Position numbers and translations under genes: made by a program. The notes under the pieces were generated by a model, which did not search any database, was not told the origin of the DNA, and worked only from the letters and a program-made list of their open reading frames with translations. Below are positions 23,600 through 34,964 of a stretch of DNA of 64,000 bases, piece after piece. The DNA is from Heloderma charlesbogerti. Its lineage: Eukaryota > Chordata > Lepidosauria > Squamata > Helodermatidae. The DNA is taken from positions 248,001-312,000 of the forward strand of contig JANEZZ010002877.1 of the NCBI GenBank assembly GCA_026122225.1. Direction: 5' to 3'. Position 1 is the first letter of the stretch. Each line of letters begins with the position of its first letter.

Positions 23600-23831
23600 A
23601 AAAAATGTTCTGTTGCCACACTCAGACACTGACAATTTCTGCCTAGGGAGGTTTGTTTTGCTCCCTCCTTGTTAGCCATCTGCCACAGAATTAAGATCAC
23701 CCAGTTTAAGAAGGCTTTGGGCTGCAATCCTTGTGCCTCCCTTATATTTTTTAACTGTGACCTTAATTGATTTATTAATTTACTGCTGCTGCTTTTAATT
23801 GCTTTCCTTTGTTGGCTTGTGTTTTTAATTG

Positions 23832-23854
23832 GTGTGTGTGTGTGTGTGTGTGAG

Positions 23855-23890
<36 letters not shown>
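23832..23890. repeat. Compound (GT)n(TA)n(CA)n microsatellite
   Basis: GT units, then GAG, then TA units, then CA units. The CA/TA/GT order is itself partly self-complementary. Confidence 0.95.
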
Positions 23891-24265
23891 TACATATGTC
23901 TGTTATTATCCATCATGAAGAATAATAAGTATTACAGTTGGCTGGATCATAGGTATTTTAAATTCATAAATAACTTGCAGTGATCTCCTTTAAAAATATA
24001 CAATCTAATGTAGAGATTGGTAAGAAGGCATTTTGATTTTTGTTCTTGACCCTTCATCACTTGGCAGAAAGCCTTGACCACCTTGTAAATTGGGGATACG
24101 ACACTGGAAGCAGTGTGTCCAATATTCCGAAACATTATGTGTATGATGTGGAAAATCCAAGTGGTAGTCATAACCCCAGTGCTAAAATGTGCACCTCAGC
24201 TTCTTTTGAAATAGTGAACTTTGTCACAGCAACATGAGTATGTGATACACACCATATCATCTATA

Positions 24266-24353
24266 CCACAATCCTATTAATGTCTACTCAGAAGTAAGTT
24301 CTATTGAACTAAATGGGATTTACTCATTAGAAGGGTGTATATCACTGTAGCCT
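24266..24353. mobile_element. ~85 bp palindromic MITE (first of a pair)
   Basis: It contains ATGTCTACTCAGAAGTAAG and the complementary GGGATTTACTCATTAGAAGG, and ends ATCACTGTAGCC. Confidence 0.7.
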
Positions 24354-24359
24354 TTGTTA

Positions 24360-24442
24360 AAATCCTATGCTCGCATACTAAGAAACAAATCCCGTTGACC
24401 ACATTGGGACTAATTTCCAACTAAGCATGCATAGGATATTAC
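24360..24442. mobile_element. ~85 bp palindromic MITE (second of a pair)
   Basis: It runs AATCCTATGCTCGCATACT to CAACTAAGCATGCATAGGAT. It follows the previous copy by six bases. The CR1 copy begins just after it. Confidence 0.7.
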
Positions 24443-24469
24443 TTTAAAATTCAGACTAACCTGATCTCA

Positions 24470-25048
24470 TTGTTTAATCAGGTAACCTCCCTTGTGGACT
24501 GTGGAAATGCTGTGGACATAATATATCTCCTATTCAGCAAAGCTTTCAACAAAGTGCCCCATGATATCCTGATTAGCAAAGTAGCTAAAAGTGGGCTAGA
24601 TGAAACAACTATCAGGTGGGTCCACAGCTGGCTACAGAATAGGACTCAAAGAATGCTTATCAATGGGACCTTCTCAAACTGGGGAGAGGTAATGAGTGGG
24701 GTACCACAGGGCTCAGTCCTGGGCCCAGTGCTCTTCAACATTTTTATTAGTGACTTGGAGGAGGAGGTGCAGGGAATGCTTATCAAATCTGCAGATGACA
24801 CAACATTATGTGGGATAGCTAATACCCAAAGTGATCTTGATAGGCTGGAGCGCTGGGATGAAAACAACAGAATGACTTTTAATAGGGATCAGTGCCAAGT
24901 TCTGCACCTAGGAAAAAGAAACCAAATGCACAGTTACAAGATGGGGGATACTTGGCTCAACTATACTACAAGTGAGAAGGATCTTGGGATTCTCAAGCTG
25001 AATATGAGCCAACAATGTGATGTGGCTGCAAAAAAGGGCAAATTCTAA
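24470..25048 (+). pseudogene. CR1 reverse transcriptase domain, broken
   Basis: This fragment of the RT palm and thumb copied CR1 RNA at the target. The open frame has LLFSKAFNKVPHDILISK, RTQRMLINGTFSNWGE, VPQGSVLGPVLFNIFISDL and the catalytic box, here KSADDTTL where CR1 normally has KFADDTKL. Both Asp residues are present (about residues 105-106) but the aromatic residue before them is Ser, which would probably impair activity. NRDQCQVLHLGKRN is the thumb. The frame stops at 25,048 and resumes in another frame at 25,193. Confidence 0.9.
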
Positions 25049-25192
25049 TTTGGGCTGCATTAATAGGAGTATAGCTTCCAAATCTACTCAGCACTGGTTA
25101 GGCCTCATCTGGAGTACTGTGTCCAGTTCTGGGCACCACACTTTAAGAAGGATGCAGACAAACTGGAGAGGGTTCAGAGGAGGGCAACAAAG

Positions 25193-25579
25193 ATGATCAG
25201 GGGACTGGAAACAAAGCCCTATGAAGAGAGACTGAAAGAACTGGGCATGTTTAGCCTTGAGAAGAGAAGACTGAGGGGAAATCTGATAGCACTCTTCAAG
25301 TACTGGAAAGGTTGTCACAGAGAGGAAGGCCAGGATCTCTTCTTGATCATCCCAGAGTTTAGGACACGGAATAATGGGCTCAAGCTACAGGAAACCAGAT
25401 TCCAGCTGAACATCAGGAAAAACTTCCTGACTGTTAGAGCAATAGGACAGTGGAACCAATTCCCTAGGGAGGTAGTGGGCTCTCCCACACTGGAGGCATT
25501 CAAGATGAAACTGGACAGCCATCTGTCAGGGACTTGGATTCCTGCATTGAGCAGGGGGTTGGACTCGATGGCCTTGTAG
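25193..25579 (+). pseudogene. CR1 ORF2 C-terminal tail
   Basis: It continues ORF2 after the frameshift with [40 protein letters not shown] and [24 protein letters not shown] segments, ending at [16 protein letters not shown]. This is the conserved CR1 C-terminus, of unknown biochemical function. The same region in inverse orientation lies at 19,522-19,815. Confidence 0.9.
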
Positions 25580-25629
25580 GCCCCTTCCAACCTTACTATT
25601 CTATTATTTACACTGTACTATTCTATGAT

Positions 25630-26981
25630 GTTAGTATGCCAAGTGCAACTTTATAACTCCAGATCATTGCATTTTACAGAACGCAGTTTAAGGTCACATA
25701 CCTAAGATCATATTTTAAATATAATTCTTAAAGGAATGAATACATTTCACCTGACAATCTGCTACCCATTAACACTGTCCAAAATCTATTGCCTCACTCT
25801 ACCTGATTGCAGAGTCAGCCCCAAGAGAAGGACCCCACCCTCAATCTCACATTGATCTGTTCTGCAGATATACTTAGATCCTGGTGCTTTTATTGTGGCA
25901 CCTTTCCCAAGCAATTACCCTTTAAAAAGTGAAAGGAAGTGAAGCTGGCATATGTGATGTGACATTGAAGGAAGCTCATTTTTAAAAGTTGGAGTTGCTT
26001 TTGATAAAAAAAGTCACTTGCTGAGTCAGTTCACTGTGGACCTGTAGTATATCATTGCCAAGTCAGGGTGATCTAACAGATTGCCTTATCAGATAATTCT
26101 CTACTAAATCAAGCCACTATTCTGTCAAACCTTTGGTTAATAATAATGGATCAAAGTTGCCAGCAGCAGGATAGATCACCATTAAATCAAACAGTTTGAT
26201 AGGCGGTGCATTTTTAAAAATAAATTTCATGTTTATAATGTGCAGCGCTGTCATATGTCGCCCTCACTGACTGTTGCGTGCCACAGGGGACTGCAATGAT
26301 CCAAGTATATGCCAGGAGTGCTTTGCAAGGGGTTGGCAGATCTCCCTCATAATGGCCCATCAAGTTTCTATTTCCCACCCTGCTTACCAGTGCTTCCTAG
26401 AGCAGAACCTAATCACCCATAGTTCTACTTAATGGGGAAAAAAGAATTCTTCTAAATTGGAGCTCAGAGGTGTAGATTTTCTCATTATATGTAGAAATCC
26501 AGCAATCATGTATTCTTTTGAAAAATGTTGCTTCTATCCATATAGTAACTATATTATAGTTGGTGAGTTACTTTAGTTGTGATACAATCAGAGGTGCTGT
26601 GTCAAAAGCTCAACAACACCTGAGGTTCACTAGGTATGGCTTTTTGCTTTCAGGAGCTGAGCTTCTGCACATTAGATATTTCTCTTCTAATAGAAATTCT
26701 GATTATACTGCTATCACCACTGCTCGGTGTTATGATTGCCTAAAATTCAAATTTTACATACTGGTCAGTGATAACATCCAGTCTTGGTCTGGCTCCTGAA
26801 ATTCGAGAATTTAAAAGATTATGGTGAGGTTACTCAGGTCTTCCACCAAGTGTCATTAACCTGACTGACCAATGCATTTTATTATAATATGATTCACTAA
26901 TCTTGGTATTATTTCTGTGAATGGAAGTATTTATCACACACATATATGCTATCATCTGTTTTATTTATTTAAAAAGTAAAG
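25630..26981. other. No gene seen
   Basis: AT-rich unique DNA. No element recognised. Confidence 0.5.
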
Positions 26982-27190
26982 GTAGCTGTGTTGGCCATAA
27001 GCAAAATTCCAAAATCCATAGTAGTATAATTCCATTATTAGGCCAACCAAAAGATCACAAGAAATGTGCACGCTTCTGAGATCCCCAGATCTCTTGCCTG
27101 ATGAAGAGATCTGGAGATCATGAATGCTTGCAAGGTTTTGTTGTTGTTGCTGGCCTGATAAAGGTATTGCACTAATATGGATTTTGGAAT
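26982..27190 (+). mobile_element. Penelope-like fragment with hammerhead-like fold
   Basis: It reads GGTAGCTGTGTTGGCCATAA ... TTATTAGGCCAACCAAAAG ... ACAAGAAATGTGCACGCTTC ... CTGATGAAGAGATCTGGAGA ... TGCTTGCAAGG, ending in GGCCTGATAAAGGTATTGC. This resembles a widespread vertebrate repeat that I associate with Penelope-like elements, some of which carry hammerhead ribozymes. CTGATGA at 27,098-27,104 followed by a stem and a degraded GAAA position fits that. Family assignment is from memory. Confidence 0.5.
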
Positions 27191-27414
27191 TTTCTTTATT
27201 TATTACATTTATATCCTATGTTTCCTCCATAGAACTCAATGTGGTGCATATAGAGTTCCCAGGTCGCTTTGGATCCAAGCCTGCTTGCCTTCAGCAATGT
27301 TGCTGTATCGTGTGCCTTCAAGCCATGTCCAGGGGCTCTATTTATTTATTTTTTTGCATCACAATATAGTGTAACTGATGGTCAAACTACTCAATGAGTC
27401 TGTTTGCACACATG
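27191..27414. other. Short unassigned stretch
   Basis: Low-complexity T-rich DNA. No gene. Confidence 0.4.
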
Positions 27415-27507
27415 GGCAATCCATCAGTTTGAAAACAGATGGGTTGTTGTGCATGAGCAGGAGAGAGTGGGCACACTGCCCGCAGCACACCTGTCTTCCA
27501 TTTTACT

Positions 27508-27630
27508 CAGCAACCCACAACTGGCTCCTTCGTATGTTGCTGAGCATGACATCTGAACCCAGACTGCTGGGTTGTTTAGTCCTTAATGCTCAGCAAACTA
27601 CGAAGGAGCCAATTGCAGGTTGCGAAGTGG
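27508..27630. mobile_element. Palindromic MITE / foldback element
   Basis: The arms at 27,510-27,547 and 27,587-27,622 pair almost throughout (CAACCCACAACTGGCTCC with GGAGCCAATTGCAGGTTG, GTTGCTGAGCAT with ATGCTCAGCAAA) around a ~40 base centre. Weaker pairing extends outward to about 27,415 and 27,660. It is non-coding. No target duplication was confirmed. Confidence 0.6.
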
Positions 27631-28819
27631 AAGAGACGGGCACTTCAGGAAAAGCACCTGCAAGCAACCTTGCAAACGTTGTCTTTATGTGCAGTCCATT
27701 AATATACAGAGAGTTTCTGCTATCTGGCAGTACAGAAATGTAACAAATAAAATTAATGTATTGCACGTAGGTCAATACATTAAATATGTACTGTGTGGCT
27801 GCTCTTTGATGGTGCCAGTGGTGGCACCATCCCCCCCTTTTAGCCCCTGTGCAGGGGCATGTGAATTTTGGAAAACAAGCAGCTGGAGGGGGGAATTTAA
27901 ATCTCCCCTACCCATGCATGATGGTCCCAATCTGGATTAGGGCCCTGCACACCTATTTGTAATTAAAAAAAACAAAGAGAGGGGCAGTTGTATGCTACCT
28001 ATTTAATGTATTGTTTCAAAGAAATGCCTCTGAATTTAAAGCATTTTTCTGAATCATTAGAATTACCTTGCCCTCCAAGCCTTCTAAAAATATGAATAAT
28101 GATACAGGCAAAGAAGTAACCCCATTACAGTTGGTGGAGTGACAATTCAATAATCAGTAAAATTTAAAGCGTTGGTCTAAAATGGCACAAAAACAGAAGG
28201 GGTGTTCTAGTTGATCAAGGTGGTCGAGAGATGAAATATATCCTTATGTACTTCTCTAAACAGACATTCATGGAAATAGGTTCATTTCTCTTAAGCAAAA
28301 GGTTTACAAGCTGTGAAAAAGCGAAACGAGTCTCACCGGCAAACCCATTACAGGATTTTGAATATGCCATTAAAATGTATTATGGCTATGCACTTTTTGC
28401 TGCTATAGTTAAGCTTTTCACAATTTCATTAGAAATCCCATTCTTTAAAAAGTTTACAACTCAGCCATAAAAATTCTGCTTTGAACTCAAGTGAAAGTAC
28501 ACAAAATCCCAGTTATGTTTTCTTTCTTGCTCATGTTTTTAAACTATTTGGCCATTGCTCAAGTTGCCTTGCATCAGCCAATTTATGCTTTCTTCTAGGC
28601 AGCCAGTGCTTTAGAATTTCTGCTATGCAAACACAGGAATTTTTTAACTGGTGGCCCAACCTTATATTGGCGTTATCAGCTGTGGAGCAAACAGGTATGC
28701 TTGGGTTGCAGTATCAGCATCCTGTCTCCAACAAGTGGTACAGAATTATTGCAGCTCTATGACATTTGACTTTGAAAACACATTAAAAACTATTCTTAAT
28801 AATACAATATTATGACAGC

Positions 28820-29470
28820 ATGACATTGCACTGGCATCAGTTGGTGAGGACCATTTGGATGCAGCAGTTGGAATGGGGAACAGGGCTATCAGGCTCCTGG
28901 CTGACCGAAACAAAGGGGAGACCTCTTCAGAGGAGTAGTAGTTTGATCCCTTAGCATATGTCTCTCCAACAGTAGACCTGGGGCAACCTGAGGGGTCCTG
29001 TGGCAGGGATGCCTCATCTGAGGTCCCCAAGAATCCCTTTAACCCTGTCCTGAGTCCAGCCATGATTCCAGACTCTCCTCCCTCTCCCCATGGCTCACCA
29101 GAGCATCAATGGTGATGGACCAGGTGGGATACTCAGAGCCATCATTAGAATGACCACCTGGCTGGCAGAAGATCCTTTCACCCTGGGTATACTCATGAGG
29201 AAGGGACTTCTCAGGAGCAAGGCTCTACTTGTGAGGAGGAAGACCCAGCTGTGGCCACTGAAGAGGCAAATCCAGCTGCAACTGGTGAATCAGGAGCAGC
29301 CAGCATATAAGTTCTCAGTCTTCGCTGGCTGTTTGCTGGATTTATAGCTTTTATGTAGCTTGTTTTGTGCCAGTTATGGATTCAGGAAGAGGACCTAGGC
29401 ACAATGCCAGTGTAAGAAGACTTAGAGTAGTTTTAGATGTGTGGAGTGGGTGTATGGGCTGAGTTTCCTG
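28820..29470 (+). other. Possible degraded LTR-like segment
   Basis: A GC-richer block in AT-rich DNA with a CATATAAG TATA-like site near 29,304, acidic-tail-like repeats, and chance frames on both strands. Composition resembles the gypsy LTR at 40.5 kb but no ends or duplication are visible. Weak call. Confidence 0.22.
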
Positions 29471-29789
29471 CCACATATCAATGTAACTTCTAAAGCTCAA
29501 AGTTTCCCTTTGTGCCGTTTTGGGGAATCTAGTGCAAGGTCCTATGCTTTACTAACACTGTAAAACAGATAAGAGACAGTGAAATTCTTTCGATGTGCTT
29601 TAATAAGATGCATGAAAGCTAGAATGGAACCTGTCTTGCCTTAATAGCTCCTGTCATTATGGGAGAAATGGCAAACATATTAATGTATGCTGGAAACAAA
29701 ATATGTGTGAGGGATTAGTTATAAGCTTAGAAACTCTCCTTGGACCTAGAAGACAGGTGTAACTATTGGCTAGTCACAAATAGTCACTT

Positions 29790-30005
29790 TTTTGCCAAAA
29801 TGCTCAAGTAAGTGGTATATGTGTAACTCTAAACTCTCTAGGATGATACACTGGTTATCTAGATCCATTTCAATCTGGTTTAAAGACTGCTGTCAGCACA
29901 GACACAGACTTGGTTGCTGGAAGAAGGATAGGGAAAATGTGTCTCTACTAGTTTTCCTGGACATCTTGGAGGCATTTGATCTCATTGACCATAGTATCTA
30001 GTCTA
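29790..30005 (+). pseudogene. L2-type RT fragment
   Basis: A diverged frame with SRSISIWFKDCCQHRHRLG (from the FQSGFRxGHGTETAL motif) and LLVFLDILEAFDLIDHSI (from the LLVLLDLSAAFDxxDHxIL motif) matches the L2 RT region 1-3. It is a short, old fragment, directly upstream of the 5S-derived SINE. Confidence 0.6.
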
Positions 30006-30045
30006 TCTGGGATGGTGATCACAGGCTGAGGATAGATGTAGGATG

Positions 30046-30185
30046 GGCCTGATCTCAGAAGCTAAGCAGGATAAGCCCTGGTTAGTACTTGGGTGGGAGA
30101 CTGCCTGGGAATCAGGCTTCCTGCACTGAGCAGGGGGTTGGACTCAATGGTCTTGTAGGCCCCTTCCAACCCTATTATTCTATGA
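30046..30185 (+). mobile_element. 5S rRNA-derived SINE with CR1 tail, copy 2
   Basis: 30,046-30,114 matches the 3' half of vertebrate 5S rRNA: GATCTCAGAAGCTAAGCAGG, TGGTTAGTACTTGGGTGGG and AGACTGCCTGGGAAT, including the internal control region. From 30,115 it switches to TCAGGCTTCCTGCACTGAGC and then the CR1 3' end with GGTCTTGTAGGCCCCTTCC and TATTATTCTATGA. The 5' portion (about 30,005-30,045) is too diverged to align by eye. Copy 1 at 16,278 shares the junction, so this is a family and not a chance insertion. Confidence 0.85.
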
Positions 30186-31956
30186 AGACAGCACTGAAGA
30201 CATATAGGGTGTCTTATGTTGGTCACAGTGGACAAGGATTCAAATCCAGATGTTTAACAGCTATGCACTCAAAACCCTGGGCCTGGATGGACTACAAGAC
30301 CTCAAGTTTTGAACTGCAGAACTAGGAAGAAATTTCTGAATTGGGGTACATTCTTATCAAAAACTGAAACTGAGTTCTCACCCCTCCCTATTTCCTTCCC
30401 AGAGTGCCTGGGAATGATGCTATCTGTTAGCATCATTCCCAAGGCACTTAAGTTGTGTGTGCACATGTGTGTGTGTCGGGGGGGGGGGACATGCCACCAG
30501 CAGAGCCAGTAGAAATACAACACTTCAAAAGCAAGAAAACTAGAGGAAGTTATGCCCTCATCATAGCGAATGCTCCCTCCGCTGCTAAAATTGTTTCAGG
30601 GGCTTCAAAACACACTCCATTTTCCAAAATGGCTTCCCAAATGTATCATTTGCAAATCTGGAAGGTCCATTTCTCAACAGACATAGGAATGCCAAGCTCC
30701 TATTAAACATGACAGGACAGTAGCCAACTAAAAAAGAGAAAACATGTCAGCCTCATTTGAGACCAGAATAGTAAAACTACATTTTCTTTTCCCATTTCTA
30801 TTAATCATAGAAAAGGAATAGATTATGATTTTAGTAGGAAATAGTTACAACATGTTTATTAACCTAGGAGGATGGAGATTTACTGTTGGAAGGAGAAACA
30901 CCCTATCTCATCAGGCTGTTGATGCCCCAGTTAAGTTTCTATGATTGGCCAAATAAAGCTAGCCAGCAAACATAGGAGCATGATTCCATATCCCTTGAAA
31001 GGGCCTGAGCATGCCCAACAGTTCAGCTGATTACAGTTCCCAATGACCAACTGAAAGATGGGACAGAAGGAAGTGGGCGCCATCAGTTAGAGAGCTCCTG
31101 TGATCTCTGTTAAAGCAGTCATGTTCATAAGACAAACTAGTTCAAAGCAGCTGTCAAGACTGATCAACAGGACATCTTTAATGTGTCTCAGGGACCCCCT
31201 TCTTTTTAGAGCTTTGTGATCCTCACCCCTGGCTGGGTCACTTGCCTGCTCCTTCCAGCTGACTGTGTTGTGGGTCTTCATGCCTTTGGATTGCACAGAG
31301 GCACATTGCTGCCTCTCAATAGCTTCTTTGTGGATCTCTTCCACTGGGGGCTTGCTTCCAGGTTTCTTCTCACTGTGCCCCAAATGGCATTCCCACTATC
31401 TTGTGACACAAATTTACTCCTTGAACAAGGTATTGTTCAACTAGGTATGTTCAGGATTCACACCATTTAGGTCAGGGTTTGCCTCAATATTTATTTTTCT
31501 ACATTGTCTGCAGACTCTGCTGTTTAAGTTAAAAGCTGAGTCAAGACTGAGCAATCCTGGTAAATCCCTGAACATCACACATAACCCGACACTGTCATTA
31601 TTACATTATAGATAATGGCATATCATCCCATTCTTATGAACATGAAAAGATTTTTTTTCCCCCATTACTGTTTGCAATCGCTTTGGAAACACTTTGAGAC
31701 AGAAAACATTGGGGAATTGCTGAAGCTATGACAGAATGAGAGGAACATAAGGCATTTGTCGATGACAAATGATATCACTTAAGCGCTAACTAAAACACAA
31801 ATACACATCTCATTTAATGAACCAAAATTATATTAATACATTATGATATTATGGGAAAGTGCAGACCCCAGGGTCCCAGTTCTGGTTTAATAGGGTACTA
31901 AATAAAAAAATGTCCAAAAGCTAACAAAATGGAATATATTCAGGTGACATGTTTTA

Positions 31957-31957
<1 letters not shown>
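30186..31957. other. Unique DNA, no gene seen
   Basis: Only a short perfect hairpin (30,404-30,447) and a G run at about 30,478-30,488 stand out. Confidence 0.5.
30404..30447. repeat. Near-perfect 19-bp hairpin
   Basis: GTGCCTGGGAATGATGCTA, a 5-base loop TCTGT, then TAGCATCATTCCC and AAGGCAC. Only one bulged base interrupts the stem. It may be a foldback remnant of a small MITE. Confidence 0.85.

Positions 31958-32000
<43 letters not shown>
31958..32000. repeat. (CTAT)n microsatellite
   Basis: About ten perfect tetranucleotide units. Confidence 0.97.
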
Positions 32001-32378
32001 AAGGTATTGCAAGAAGGTCAGGCAGTCTCATCTTAGCACTTCATAATCAGTATACTTCATGAATTGTAGCATACTGCAGTTCTCATAATGGATATGAAGA
32101 TTAAACTATCAAAATGGTGCTAAATATGAAGCTAAATTATTTATTTAACAAAGGCTACTGTTTAAAATCCCTTGAAATTAATTTTAAGAGTTCATTCAAA
32201 GATTAAATGGAATGAAGAAAAAGGTACTTAAAAGAGAATTCTCACAGATGCATAAAGCTAATATTGGTTTGGAGCTTTCAAAAGAAGAATTATCTGGCAT
32301 TAAAAAAAATAGCCATTGTTACGTGCTTAGTTTTCTCTGTATCTACCTACTTGCTATTCATCTAGAAAACAACAGTGA

Positions 32379-32466
32379 GGCTGCAATCCTATACCCATTT
32401 ACATGGAAGCAATCCTCACTGAATTCAATGGAACTTACTTCTGAGTAAACATGTGTAGAATTACGT
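32379..32466. mobile_element. ~85 bp palindromic MITE
   Basis: It runs GGCTGCAATCCTATACCC to ACTTCTGAGTAAACATGTG, with the CACTGAATTCAATG centre. Confidence 0.72.
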
Positions 32467-32831
32467 TAACCTAAGTTTCAGGTTAGATTTCCGCCCTATC
32501 AATTCTATAGTCTAGTCTACAATATCTCTATATATGCCTATAGATAACTTTTAGGAAATGCTGCATGTTGTCATTAAGCAGGTCCCCGTTGCTTTCAGAT
32601 GGAGGCTACTAGCGCTATCAGTCACAATACCCTGTGCAGTCCTTCCCTTCTTTACAGATTCCTTCCCCTTCTTCAGATTTTCTGTGGTAAGAAAAAAAAG
32701 TTGGAAGAAGTGGTAAGAAAACATGAGAGGGCTACAAATGGAATGTGTTGTCATCTAGATCCTGTAAATTTCCATGAATGAAGCAGAACAATTGCACAGT
32801 AAAATCTTCATGGGGAAGCATGTTGCATTCC

Positions 32832-32905
32832 TAGCCACACTTTCCTGGTAGTAAGCACCATGGAAAAGTGTGACTTCCGAGTAAACATGCATAGGATTTT
32901 ACTGT
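32832..32905. mobile_element. ~85 bp palindromic MITE, internally deleted
   Basis: CTGGTAGTAAGCACCATGG and GACTTCCGAGTAAACATGCA then TAGGATTTTACTG. It sits immediately before another copy. Confidence 0.65.
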
Positions 32906-32907
32906 TG

Positions 32908-32997
32908 GGCTGCAATCCTATACTCAGTTTCCTGGGAGGAAGTGCCGTTAAACTAAACAGGGCTTACTCTTGAGTAGAAGTTCATAGGATTGCACTG
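32908..32997. mobile_element. ~85 bp palindromic MITE (tandem with previous)
   Basis: It runs GGCTGCAATCCTATACTC to CTTACTCTTGAGTAGAAG and TTCATAGGATTGCACTG, followed by TAA. Confidence 0.75.
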
Positions 32998-33291
32998 TAA
33001 ATCATTTTTTACACTAATGTGCAGAAGTGGTGGACAGCACTCTCCTGTGAGAATAACATGCCCCATTGCTGAAAGTTCCCAGAGTTTATAAGGTAATACC
33101 ATCTATTCTTAGATTGTACAAGGTTTAAGATACACAGAATTATTCTTCTTGCAAAAAAAGGGGGAGCTAAAAGTCAAATACATGAGCAGAATCTTGAGAA
33201 TTGGCGAATCTTGAGAATTGGCGAGGAAGGAAGGCTGGACAGTCCCTGCTTCACAGCAGGAAAAGGAGGTCCAATCAGAGGCAGTCTATAA

Positions 33292-33660
33292 GAGCCTTTC
33301 TACATGAGGAATTTATTGTGCATTCATGATGCTTCACTTATGGTAGTTTGCGAGTTCATTACTCAACGTTGTCATCCTCCAAGGCCTCTCCGTGCTTCGC
33401 AACTATTGTAGCAAGTCTTTTTGTAAGGAGGAAAGTCTGGTAGTATTTGTGAATGGCAGGATAAAGCCTAGTGTAATTGTGCAATTCCACCATACCACAG
33501 TGCCTCCCAATGCTTGTGTAATGGGATATAAGGAAAGGAAGAGAAAGAAAAACCCCAGGGAAAAAACACATATAAAGGAGCTGGTCTTAATCCTGCAAAG
33601 AATCCAGAAACAGAAGCCTCGGTGAAGTGGCGGGTTACGTCTGCAGTGTAGATATACCCC
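33292..33660 (+). mobile_element. ~400 bp MITE family R400, copy D
   Basis: It starts GAGCCTTTCTACATGAGG and shares CTTATGGTAGTTTGCGAG, CTCCAAGGCCTCTCCGTG, GGTCTTAATCCTGCAAAGAA and the end GTAGATATACCCC. It is diverged, and the CCATCTAGTGGC block is degraded to ACCACAGTGCC here. Confidence 0.7.
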
Positions 33661-34964
33661 AAATCTCTGGGCATGCCTTTCTTTCTTAGTTTGCCATGTG
33701 GAACAGCAACCCACCCACTATATGCAGATCTGTAACATAGCAGAAGAGCTAGCCATTGTTGCTGGAGCTGAGTAGGAATTTTGGGGGTGTCTTCTCAATT
33801 GGCCAGTGAGAGTGGCTTTTTCAACTGCTCGCTACTGCAGGAGTGGGACACACCACAATTTGGTTTACTGGATCCTTTTGCACTCCAAGCACAACAGGCA
33901 GATGCAGTGCAGGCTGGGAGAGACTGAAATGTAGCCTCTCCTGGTTGGCACCCTGAAGCATCGCTACAACGAAGCGTTGTTTACCAAACTGACCAGTCAC
34001 AGCTGGCCGGGGAGAGGGGAGACAGAACAGTGGCAGTTCTTGGCCTCTGGCAGTCACTTCATATCTGGGGGCTTTACAGTTGTGGTAACGTATGCTGAGA
34101 AGGACCTGGCAGGCACACCTTCCTGTGTGCAGGAGAGGAAAAGTGCTGAACAGGCAACAGGCGCTTAGCAGCCCAGCTCTTACCTGTAGAGATCAAGCAC
34201 CTGCACGGATAGGCAGTCAGCCCAGGGTGTGGGCTAACTTTCTCTTCTCACTGTCACTGCAGCTTTATAAAGTTGTGCCCTTTAGCCCGATTAAGTCTCC
34301 TGTCTTCACTGGGGGGGGGAGGGGGGCAGAAGTCTTTATGAAATATCTAACACAGTAATTCACAATAGAAGGGTAACAGGGGATCATAACTCCATAATGC
34401 TTTTAAAGCATTAACTTTAAATGGCCTTTCTTCTAGTCATTGCTTCTGGAGTGTCGCTGCATAACAGAAAGTAAATCATTATAAATGAGTGCATTATTAA
34501 GTTGCTAGACTAAGGCACATTGACTTGTATGGACAAGAACAGCAGAATACAGATACAAAAAGAAGGCAGCAATTAGGGCATGTTCAATTTTACATCGTTT
34601 GAATCGCTCAGATCAAGTCTTCCAGGAGTTGGCACTGCTAAAAGATAGCTAATATTGTATTATAGTGTCTCCTAATTATATACTTAACTGAACTGCCACA
34701 TTTAACAAATGCAATGCAAGTATATTTATGCCAAACTGCTACTTCATATAGAAGCTTTAGAGAAACTGATGGTTTATGGTAAAAATAATCCACATTAATT
34801 TTGTTCAAGTTGATCCTGTATTCCCATTTGCCCCAAATAATTTCCTCATTGTCCATTCAGCCAAACATGTCCATTTAACTCAGGGAGGTCCATTTAACCT
34901 CCCTTTCTCCTCATTTTATTTCTGTACTCATTCTGTCTTTGCAAGTGGAGATGGGTAATAAAGA
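33661..34964. other. No gene seen
   Basis: Unique DNA up to the border of the Ngaro element. A G run lies at about 34,313-34,326. Confidence 0.45.

Larger units (their letters stand above)
24450..25629 (+). mobile_element. CR1-clade LINE, 5'-truncated RT and 3' end
   Basis: A 1.2 kb CR1 copy from mid-RT to the 3' tail. The 3' UTR contains AGCAGGGGGTTGGACTCGAT, GGCCCCTTCCAACC and degenerate ATTCTATG repeats, the normal CR1 end. It is inserted just beside a palindromic MITE pair. The coding part is broken by a stop and a frameshift near 25,050, so it is inactive. Confidence 0.94.

Noticed and set aside
30046..30115. A 5S rRNA gene
   Set aside because: Only the 3' half matches, it is joined to a CR1 tail, and the same chimera occurs elsewhere. 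It is a SINE.
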